From NCBI GenBank assembly GCA_041287865.1, contig JBGGMV010000131.1:1-12197 (forward strand): a stretch of DNA of 12,197 nt. The letters run 5' to 3'. This document shows, in pieces, positions 1 through 6,546 of this stretch (the first letter of the stretch is position 1; every line of letters begins with the position of its first letter). A program made the position numbers and the translations under genes. Source of the stretch: JAPWJZ01 sp041287865 (GTDB lineage: Bacteria > Pseudomonadota > Alphaproteobacteria > Micavibrionales > UBA2020). The notes under the pieces were generated by a model. That model did no database searches. It was not told the origin of the DNA and worked only from the letters and a program-made list of their open reading frames with translations.

Positions 1-82
1 CGCATCAAGTGCGGGGTGGCCTTATATTTACTCATCATTTAAAAACTGCGGGGGTTTCGCCCATGTTCCACAGAGGGTCTTT

Positions 83-1060
83 TTATTCTGAAGGTGGGGG
101 ATGGGAATTCCATTCCTCTACCTTACGATCAAGCTCTTCAAGTTTTTCGGGCGCAAAGTCTTTGGCCAGTTTATCTGCCTGTTGCATCGCTTCCGGTGTT
201 TTGCAGATACGATACCAGAAATAGGCTTCCTCAAAATCGTGCGTCATTTTCCCGTTAACCATTTTGCCGCTTTTATATGCGCTGCCCAGTCCACAGGCCA
301 TGTGCCGGTGTCCACTTTTTACAGCTTTCTTCGCGGCGTCCTCCCAATTATCGCGGAAGGAAAGACGGCCTATCATCTCCAGTGCTTCCACATCGCCCTG
401 TTGAGTGGCCTTTCGAAACCATTCGAGAGCGGTAGAAATATCGCGCGTCTTGTTATATTGACAACCTCTATAGCAGGAATAGATATACCCCAGTCTGACC
501 TGAGCATCCACATTTCCTGCCAGCGCATTTGACTTGATGTAACTAAACTCAAGCATCGGATACAAAAAGAAAGCCCCGGAAACTGCCGCTGCGATACAAA
601 TCGCCTTGAAGAAAAAAACTTTTGCTTCCCTAAATTTCCTTTTAACGAACAAATATCCGATGTATGCGATTGAGAATACAAGCAGCCAATAAGCCCAACA
701 AATAGCCGCTATATTTAAATTGTCACGGATCTGCCGCATTAAAGGTTGCGCGCGATACCCCCATGAATCGGCGGTGTAGAAGAATGCGAAAGCAGAAAAA
801 AGAACCGGAAATACAAATGCCAGCCAAACAATCGCATTCGGGGCCTTTAACCAGTCTGGTCTAAATTTCCGGACGAGATAATAAGAGATTGCAGTGACCG
901 TCGCCCCCAAAAGAGCAATCCCGAGAAAGAAACGATAATAAGTCGCTGTACTCGTTGGCGCGACCGGGCTGCCACTCACGTTCTTGAAAGTTAATGCTGC
1001 TAAAACAGGGTCAGGCTGGAAAATAAGGCCCAGCATTAATAGTGCAAATAAATATCTCAT
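83..1060 (-). CDS. Sel1-repeat multi-pass membrane protein of unknown function
   Basis: A 325-residue protein. It begins with a signal-like hydrophobic segment (residues 1-21, possible cleavage after VLA) and then has four likely membrane segments near 43-63, 75-95, 117-139 and 148-168. After these come Sel1-like/TPR-type helical repeats, about 178-290, with sequences such as NALAGNVDAQVRLGYIY, ALEWFRKATQQGDVEALEMI and FEEAYFWYRI. The tail is charged and ends in PPPSE. A Cys pair (C196, C200) lies in the first repeat. Sel1 repeats usually mediate protein-protein contacts. The start ATG at 1060 has GCAGGA just upstream. The gene follows tadC after 41 bases on the same strand, so it may be the last operon gene. 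It sits where tadD (a TPR lipoprotein) often lies, but it has no lipobox and several membrane spans, so it is not an obvious tadD. Its base composition is clearly more AT-rich than the tad genes, which suggests separate acquisition. The reading frame is solid; the function is unknown. Confidence 0.85.
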   Translation of the reverse strand: MRYLFALLMLGLIFQPDPVLAALTFKNVSGSPVAPTSTATYYRFFLGIALLGATVTAISYYLVRKFRPDWLKAPNAIVWLAFVFPVLFSAFAFFYTADSWGYRAQPLMRQIRDNLNIAAICWAYWLLVFSIAYIGYLFVKRKFREAKVFFFKAICIAAAVSGAFFLYPMLEFSYIKSNALAGNVDAQVRLGYIYSCYRGCQYNKTRDISTALEWFRKATQQGDVEALEMIGRLSFRDNWEDAAKKAVKSGHRHMACGLGSAYKSGKMVNGKMTHDFEEAYFWYRICKTPEAMQQADKLAKDFAPEKLEELDRKVEEWNSHPPPSE

Positions 1061-1101
1061 AATCCTGCACTGTTCGACGAAACGAAAAACAAAAGCGAGT
1101 A

Positions 1102-2052
1102 TTAATTCGGCCCGCGTATGAACGCCGGGCCCAGAATGACGATGAAGAGCGAGGGCAGGAAGAACAGGATCATCGGCACGGTGAGTTTGGGCGGCAGGGC
1201 GGCGGCCTTTTGTTCGGCGGCGGCCATGCGCATGTCGCGGGATTCATCGGCGAGGACGCGGATGGCTTTAGACACTGATGTACCGTATTGCTCGGCCTGC
1301 AGCATGGCGGTGGAGAAGGATCTGGCGGCGCCCGATCCCACGCGGCTTCCGAAGCCCTGGAACGCCGCCTTGCGGTCGTTGAGCATGCCGAGCTCGGCGC
1401 AGAGGATGCCAAGTTCCTCGGCCAGCGGCGCGGATTGCTCCGCCATGGTGTCGGCGATGCGGTTGATCGCGGCCTCGATGCCGATACCGCCCTGCACGCA
1501 GATCAGCATCATGTCGAGCGCGTCGGGGAAAGCGAGCGAGATTTCATGCTGGCGCTTGTCCGCCGTGTTCTTTATTAAAATGCGCGGCAGGAAGAAACCG
1601 ATGACGCCCGCGCCCAGCACGATCATGGTGATGATGCCCTGCTTGATTTCGCGGTTGGTTTTGGCGATGACCAGCGCCGCGAAACCCATGAACAGGATCG
1701 GCAGCACGACGCGCGAAATAAGGTAGTACATGGCCGCCATGGGCTCGCGGATGCCGGCCTGCAGCATCAGCGCGCGGGCGGAAAGGCTCATGTTGCCGGC
1801 GAGGCTCTGCAGCTTGTAGAAGATCGCGATGGATTTCGCGGCCGATATCTCGGGCTGCGCGTTCTTGGGCTTGTTGGCCTGCTCCCGCGCCTGCTCGAAC
1901 AGCGCCTTGCGTTTTTTCTCGATGACTTCCTTGTAACGCTCGGCTTTTTCCTGGCGTTGCAGGAAGGGGAAGGCGAAGCCCACGAAGGCGATCGCCGCGA
2001 GAATGGCGGAAGCGAGGACGATGTATACGTTCTTGTCGCCTGGTAAATCCAT
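1102..2052 (-). CDS. tadC: Tad pilus inner-membrane platform protein TadC
   Basis: A 316-residue type II secretion F-family (GspF/TadC) protein. With TadB it forms the inner-membrane platform on which the TadA ATPase acts to move pilin into the growing fibre. Membrane segments are visible near residues 9-30, 108-129, 137-157 and 290-312. The cytoplasmic F domain, about 173-290, contains FPDALDMM and GGIGIEAAI, which match the family pattern of an acidic patch followed by a Gly-rich helix. A charged, coiled stretch (31-70) follows the first membrane helix, as is usual for TadC. The start at 2052 has a strong GGGAGGG ribosome site and lies 16 bases after the tadB stop. The length is normal for the family and no key part is missing. 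Which of the two F-family genes is called B or C rests on order and on the placement of membrane segments. Confidence 0.95.
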   Translation of the reverse strand: MDLPGDKNVYIVLASAILAAIAFVGFAFPFLQRQEKAERYKEVIEKKRKALFEQAREQANKPKNAQPEISAAKSIAIFYKLQSLAGNMSLSARALMLQAGIREPMAAMYYLISRVVLPILFMGFAALVIAKTNREIKQGIITMIVLGAGVIGFFLPRILIKNTADKRQHEISLAFPDALDMMLICVQGGIGIEAAINRIADTMAEQSAPLAEELGILCAELGMLNDRKAAFQGFGSRVGSGAARSFSTAMLQAEQYGTSVSKAIRVLADESRDMRMAAAEQKAAALPPKLTVPMILFFLPSLFIVILGPAFIRGPN

Positions 2053-2068
2053 TTTTCCGCCCTCCCCT

Positions 2069-3052
2069 CTATACCTTGAAGTTAATCATCTGGCGCATGA
2101 TCAGGCATCCGATTATCATCCAGGTGATGGCGATGCCCAGCCAGATATTGCCCTTGGTGGTGTCGAACAGGATGCTGATGTAGGCCTCGTTGACCGCGTA
2201 AAGGCCCAGCGACACCAGCACCGGCAGCGCGGCGATGATGGCGGCCGATGATTTTGCTTCCTGCGACAGCGCGCGGACTTTCCTCTTCAGGCGGAAACGC
2301 GCGCGGATAACGGTCGACAGGTTCGACAAAACTTCGGACAGGGACGAGCCCGTTTCGGACTGGATCTGAAGCGCGGTTGCGAACATATGCACTTCGGCCA
2401 GCGGCACGCGCCGCGCGGTTTCCGCCGCGGCCTGGCCCAGCGGAATGCCGATTTTCTGGTTGTCGTAGATGCGGATCATCTCGTCCTTCAGCGGGCCTTC
2501 GTATTCGCGGCTGACCATGGCGATGGCCTCCGCGATCGGCATGCCGGCCTGCAACAGGCGCACCGAGCCGTCGAGCGCGTCGGCGAATTCGGCCAGGAAT
2601 TTGCGCTGGCGGCGGCCGGCCAGGAACTTCAGCACCCATTTGGGCACGCCCAGGAAAGCCGTGAAGGTGAGAAATACGTTAGCCGCCGGCGGCCAGTTGT
2701 TGATCAGCTCCAGCAGCCCCCAGGAAACGGCGGCGAAAAGCACCGAGGCCAGCCAGAAGCGCGACACGGGATATTCCAGCCCCGCCTGCGTCATGTATTC
2801 TCTCAGGCTCGTGCGGTCTTTCTTTTTCTTGCCTTCTTCCTGCGTCGCTTCTTTCAGCTTCTTGGCGATGGCGTCACGCGCCTTTTGCGTCTGCTTGTCC
2901 TTGCTTTCCTCGGAAACGCCGGCCTTGTCGCGGGTAATGACGGAAAGCACGCGCTCGCGCCTGTCGGCCTTGCGGCCGGCGAGCATCGCCACGGCGCCGC
3001 CCAGCAGCATGATGAGCACGACGATCAGCCCGGTCAGCACCCACTTGTTCAT
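2069..3052 (-). CDS. tadB: Tad pilus inner-membrane platform protein TadB
   Basis: A 327-residue F-family protein, partner of TadC in the inner-membrane platform of the Tad pilus. A first membrane helix spans residues 4-26. A highly charged lysine-rich cytoplasmic segment (about 27-85) follows, then hydrophobic segments near 98-117 and 123-140. The F domain runs about 150-265, with FADALDGSVRLLQAGMPI and GSSLSEVLSNLSTVIR typical of TadB, and two last helices lie at 268-288 and 302-322. The ATG at 3052 shares its A with the final base of the tadA stop (TGATG), which implies translational coupling. GGAGG lies about 10 bases upstream, inside tadA. Length and layout are ordinary. Confidence 0.95.
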   Translation of the reverse strand: MNKWVLTGLIVVLIMLLGGAVAMLAGRKADRRERVLSVITRDKAGVSEESKDKQTQKARDAIAKKLKEATQEEGKKKKDRTSLREYMTQAGLEYPVSRFWLASVLFAAVSWGLLELINNWPPAANVFLTFTAFLGVPKWVLKFLAGRRQRKFLAEFADALDGSVRLLQAGMPIAEAIAMVSREYEGPLKDEMIRIYDNQKIGIPLGQAAAETARRVPLAEVHMFATALQIQSETGSSLSEVLSNLSTVIRARFRLKRKVRALSQEAKSSAAIIAALPVLVSLGLYAVNEAYISILFDTTKGNIWLGIAITWMIIGCLIMRQMINFKV

Positions 3053-4611
3053 CAGGTATAGGCCTCCGACATGACGTCGAGCAGTTTTTTCTCGAGCCCG
3101 AACATGCGCGCCCTTTCATACACGATAGGACGCAGGCCGGATGATTTCTGCTTGCCGACGATGCGGCCATGCTCGTCCTCGCCCTCGTACTCGAACTTGA
3201 AGAGATCCTGCATGGTGACGATCTCGCCTTCCATGCCGGTGATTTCGGTGATGTGCGTCACTTTGCGCGATCCGTCGCGCAGACGCTGCACCTGAATGAT
3301 GACGTTGACGGCGGAGGCGATCTGTTCGCGCACCGCGGCGGCGGGCAGGTTCAGGCCGCCCATGGCGATCATGTTCTCCATACGCGTTAAAGCTTCGCGC
3401 GGGTTGTTGGCGTGGACGGTGCCCATCGAGCCGTCGTGGCCGGTGTTCATGGCCTGCAAAAGGTCAAACGCTTCAGGCCCGCGCACCTCGCCGACGATGA
3501 TGCGGTCGGGGCGCATACGCAGGCAGTTTTTAATGAGGTCGCGCATCTTGACCTCGCCGACGCCTTCAAGGTTCGGCGGGCGGGTTTCGAGGCGCACGAC
3601 GTGCGGCTGCTGCAGCTGCAATTCGGCCGCGTCCTCGCAGGTGATGATGCGTTCGCCGAGGTTGATATAGCGCGTCAGGCAGTTCAGCATCGTCGTCTTG
3701 CCCGAGCCTGTACCGCCGGACACCAGCACGTTGGCGCGGCAGGCGCCGATGATTTTAATCATCTCCATGCAGGCCGGCGTCATGGCCTTGAATTCGAGGA
3801 GTTTTTCGAGCGTCAGCTTTTCCTTCGCGAATTTACGAATGGTCATGCAGCAGCCGTCGATCGCGAGCGGCGGGATAATGACGTTCACGCGGGAGCCGTC
3901 GGGCAGGCGCGCGTCGCATATCGGCGAGCTTTCGTCGACACGGCGGCCGATCACGCCCACGATGCGCTGGCAGATGGTCAGAAGGTGCTGGTTATCGCGG
4001 AACTCGATCGTCGCGCGCTGGATTTTGCCTTTTAATTCAATATAGATCGTCTTCGGGCCGTTGATCATGATATCGGCGATGCCGTCCATGGCCAGCAGCT
4101 CTTCCAGCGGGCCGAAGCCGAGCATGTCGTCGGCGGCTTCTTTTGCGATTTGCTGGAGTTCGGCGGGCGTAACGTCGAGGCCGCGGAACTGGCCGATTTC
4201 CTGCACCGCCGAGGTAATTTCGTTACGCGCGGCTTCCGCATCCATGCGGGCCAATGATTTCAGGTCGATACCGTCGCGCAAGTCGGCCCAGATGCGTTTG
4301 CGGGCGCGGTCCATGCGCGGATTGGGCGGCGGCGGCGGCGCTGTTTCGACAGCCGCGCCATGACCGCCTGGAGCGGGCTTGGCGGCGACCGGTGCTGCCT
4401 TGGGTTGCAAAGGCTGCGGAACGGCTCCCTGTTGCGACGCAGAGGCGGCGGGGGCTGCGGGCGCAGGCGGCGGCGCGGCGGCGCTGGGCGCAGGCGGGGA
4501 CGGGGCGGCAGGAGGCGGCGGAGCGGCTGCGGCAGGCGGCGCGCCGGCGGGCGCCGCGGGCTTCGCGGGCGTGGTGCCGGGCGTAGGTGTGTCTGTGCGC
4601 TTGCCGAACAT
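3052..4611 (-). CDS. tadA: Tad pilus motor ATPase TadA/CpaF
   Basis: A 519-residue secretion ATPase of the GspE/VirB11 superfamily, CpaF/TadA branch. It works as a cytoplasmic hexamer on TadB/TadC to drive pilus assembly, and possibly retraction. Motifs are intact: Walker A GGTGSGKT (299-306), Asp box ITCEDAAELQL (323-333), Walker B-type DRIIVGEVRG (369-378, catalytic E375) and His box TGHDGSMGTVHAN (390-402). The N-terminal all-helical domain with LGFGPLEELL (164-173) is present. Residues 9-98 form a low-complexity Pro/Ala-rich tether before the folded part, which is common in CpaF but long here. The start at 4611 is preceded by AAGG about 11 bases upstream, and the gene begins 18 bases after the cpaE stop. 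The C-terminus overlaps the tadB start by one base. Confidence 0.97.
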   Translation of the reverse strand: MFGKRTDTPTPGTTPAKPAAPAGAPPAAAAPPPPAAPSPPAPSAAAPPPAPAAPAASASQQGAVPQPLQPKAAPVAAKPAPGGHGAAVETAPPPPPNPRMDRARKRIWADLRDGIDLKSLARMDAEAARNEITSAVQEIGQFRGLDVTPAELQQIAKEAADDMLGFGPLEELLAMDGIADIMINGPKTIYIELKGKIQRATIEFRDNQHLLTICQRIVGVIGRRVDESSPICDARLPDGSRVNVIIPPLAIDGCCMTIRKFAKEKLTLEKLLEFKAMTPACMEMIKIIGACRANVLVSGGTGSGKTTMLNCLTRYINLGERIITCEDAAELQLQQPHVVRLETRPPNLEGVGEVKMRDLIKNCLRMRPDRIIVGEVRGPEAFDLLQAMNTGHDGSMGTVHANNPREALTRMENMIAMGGLNLPAAAVREQIASAVNVIIQVQRLRDGSRKVTHITEITGMEGEIVTMQDLFKFEYEGEDEHGRIVGKQKSSGLRPIVYERARMFGLEKKLLDVMSEAYT

Positions 4612-4629
4612 GACCCGTTCCGCCTTCCC

Positions 4630-5865
4630 TTACTTCTTCTTGCCGAGCAGCTTGAGCAGGTTCATGCCGCCGTCTTTCTTGCCGTCGCCCTCTTCCTCGA
4701 CCACCGGCACGGTGCCAGCGACGCGGGCGGCCAGCTTGCTGACCGAGCGCATGAGGTCGGCGGCGGCCTTGTTCTGGCCGATGGGCTTGCCTGTGGCCTC
4801 GCCCGCCGCGAAAATCTTCGGCTGGTAGGCGAGCGTCAGCGACGGCTCGACGTCGAGCGCGCGGACAATGTCTTTTTCACTCAGTTCCTCGCCCGCCGCC
4901 ATGCCCTTCTTGTTGAGCACAAGGTCCACTTCCTTCAGGCTGGCGCGCAGGTGCTTCAATTCGGTCAGCAGCGTGCGGCAGTTACGCAAGGAAGGCAGCA
5001 TCGCCGTCGTCACCAGCACGACATGCGAGGAGCGCGAGAGTATCCGTTTCTGTATCGGGGCCGCCGCGCCCGACAAATCGATCACCACCACCGGATGCTT
5101 TTGCATGACGCGGTTGACCAGCGTTTCATAGCTGTCGACGTCGGGGCTGTCGGACAAAATGGGATCGCCGCCACAGACCAGCATGGTCAGCTGGTCGGTC
5201 ACCGTCTGCATGATGCGCTTCATGTCGTCGTCACTGCCGTTCGCGCCGACGCGCACGGTTTCGGCGAAGGTCGTCGCGGGCTCTAACCCGTAAGCGATGC
5301 CGAGGCTGCCGGCGGAACCCGCCGCGTCCATCAGCATGGTTTTCTGTTTCTGCGTCTCGGCCACGTTCCAGGCCAGCAGTTGCGCGATCGAAGTCGCGCC
5401 CGCGCCGCCCTTGGAGCCGATAACGCTGACGAGGCGCGAGCCGGAAAGGCCGCGCTTGTCGATCAGCGCCTTGGCGATGATTTTGACGATGTCGTCGGTG
5501 CCCACGGGGCGTACGAGGTAATCGCGCACGCCCATGCCGACCAGCGAGCGATAGAGATGCACGTCGTTGGTGGGGCCGACGATGACGGCGTCGGTGCCCT
5601 CGGCGCAGACGCCGGCCAGCTGGCCCAGCAGCGCGACGAAGTTCTCGGAAATATCGCTCGTCTCGATGATGATGACCTCGGGCGAGGCGTATTGCGTATA
5701 GGTGGCGATCGCCTGCTCGATGCCTGATTTGTTGATCTGGATGCCGACGCGCGCAAAACGCCAATCAGCCGAGAGCTTCTGGGCTGTCTCGGCTGTGGCA
5801 TCATCAAGTACGAAGAAATCTACGCGCGATGCTGGCAGTAGTGTCGCGGTTATATCCTGGCTCAT
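4630..5865 (-). CDS. cpaE: Tad pilus assembly protein CpaE/TadZ, MinD/ParA-like
   Basis: A 411-residue protein of the CpaE/TadZ family, which marks the pole and recruits the secretin and ATPase. Residues 14-135 form a receiver-like domain without a clear phospho-acceptor pattern. Residues 144 to about 385 form a MinD/ParA-type domain. It has a degenerate P-loop, SKGGAGATS (151-159): the first signature Lys (K152) is kept but the second is replaced by Ala, as is usual in CpaE. The Walker B-like strand is VVVIDLSGA (259-267). A flexible basic tail ends in GKKK. I place the start at 5865 (MSQDITATLL), with AAGG seven bases upstream and the start 13 bases after the cpaD stop. A longer open frame reaches 5991, but its extra 42 residues overlap cpaD and look like out-of-frame translation. 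ATP hydrolysis may be weak or absent. Confidence 0.94.
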   Translation of the reverse strand: MSQDITATLLPASRVDFFVLDDATAETAQKLSADWRFARVGIQINKSGIEQAIATYTQYASPEVIIIETSDISENFVALLGQLAGVCAEGTDAVIVGPTNDVHLYRSLVGMGVRDYLVRPVGTDDIVKIIAKALIDKRGLSGSRLVSVIGSKGGAGATSIAQLLAWNVAETQKQKTMLMDAAGSAGSLGIAYGLEPATTFAETVRVGANGSDDDMKRIMQTVTDQLTMLVCGGDPILSDSPDVDSYETLVNRVMQKHPVVVIDLSGAAAPIQKRILSRSSHVVLVTTAMLPSLRNCRTLLTELKHLRASLKEVDLVLNKKGMAAGEELSEKDIVRALDVEPSLTLAYQPKIFAAGEATGKPIGQNKAAADLMRSVSKLAARVAGTVPVVEEEGDGKKDGGMNLLKLLGKKK

Positions 5866-5878
5866 CCCGTTACCTTCG

Positions 5879-6535
5879 TTACCCCCCGCCCGACGTTGAA
5901 ACGCTGCTGGCGTTGATCTGGCCTTCCAGCGGCGTGTTGCGCGTGCCGCTCTTGAATCTTTCGACGATCGTGCCGTTGCGGCGCGATTCATCGGCCGGCG
6001 TGCCGTCGCGGCCCATCAGGTCTTCGGGCGTGACGATCATCTTGCTGACCGCCATCTGCGTTTCGCAGCCGAAGCTGTATTCGGCGGCGGCGTCGAGCGT
6101 ATCGGTGCCCTGGTATCCCGGCATGCGCGTGCAGTTCAGCGGCGGCAGCGCCGTCACGGCCATGTAGGAAACGACCGCCTGTTCGGCGTGGTTCCTGGTG
6201 TTCACGGCCACCATGTTGACTTTCATGTTGCGCACGCCTTGCGCTGCGAAGGCTTGCGCGATTTTAACGCTCTGCTGCTCGGCCCTCTGGCGTGCGGCGG
6301 GATTGGCGCGCACGTAGGAGACGACGACGGCCATCTTGCCGCGTCCGTTCCTGTGGTAATCCTCGGCGATCATGCCGGCCTGATCAGCGGTGAGCGTCGA
6401 CGGGTCGATATTGACCGTCTTCATCCGGTCTTCGATCCTGATGCCGCCGGTCTTGACCTGCGAAGGCTGCGCCATGCTGCAAGCGGAAAGCAGCAGCACA
6501 ATAGCAAGGCAGGCAGAAATGTTAACCCGTCTCAT
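5879..6535 (-). CDS. cpaD: Tad pilus outer-membrane lipoprotein CpaD
   Basis: A 218-residue lipoprotein of the CpaD family, thought to help the secretin CpaC localise and assemble. The N-terminus is a lipoprotein signal: basic residues, a hydrophobic core, then lipobox LSAC with the acylated Cys at residue 19. The family signature near the C-terminus is clear: YSFGCET (153-159), followed by MIVTPEDL and a conserved Arg/Gly region (GTPADESRRNG). A middle helix-strand region, about 65-125, resembles the usual CpaD core. Two ATG codons lie in tandem at 6538 and 6535. The ribosome site AGGGGG (6541-6546) is two bases from the first and five from the second, so I favour 6535; the difference is one Met. 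The ribosome site overlaps the cpaC stop codon, which suggests coupled translation. Confidence 0.93.
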   Translation of the reverse strand: MRRVNISACLAIVLLLSACSMAQPSQVKTGGIRIEDRMKTVNIDPSTLTADQAGMIAEDYHRNGRGKMAVVVSYVRANPAARQRAEQQSVKIAQAFAAQGVRNMKVNMVAVNTRNHAEQAVVSYMAVTALPPLNCTRMPGYQGTDTLDAAAEYSFGCETQMAVSKMIVTPEDLMGRDGTPADESRRNGTIVERFKSGTRNTPLEGQINASSVSTSGGG

Positions 6536-6540
6536 CATAT

Positions 6541-6546
6541 CCCCCT
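6541..6546 (-). promoter_or_regulatory. cpaD ribosome binding site
   Basis: AGGGGG on the minus strand. It overlaps the cpaC stop (TAA followed by GGGGG) and has five-base spacing to the second of two tandem ATG codons. It favours that second start, and it ties cpaD translation to the end of cpaC. Confidence 0.65.

Noticed and set aside
27..82. Possible terminator below the Sel1-repeat gene
   Set aside because: On the minus strand a GGG-CCC mini-stem comes before TTTTT, but the stem is only three base pairs, too weak to call.
4360..5286. A 308-codon plus-strand open frame across the tadA/cpaE junction
   Set aside because: It starts with Arg/Gly low-complexity sequence, the mirror of the Pro/Ala-rich TadA tether, and crosses two well-supported minus-strand genes.
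5866..5991. N-terminal extension of cpaE to an ATG at 5991
   Set aside because: The extra residues overlap the cpaD coding region, are Arg/Ala-rich and unlike CpaE. The start at 5865 has a good ribosome site.
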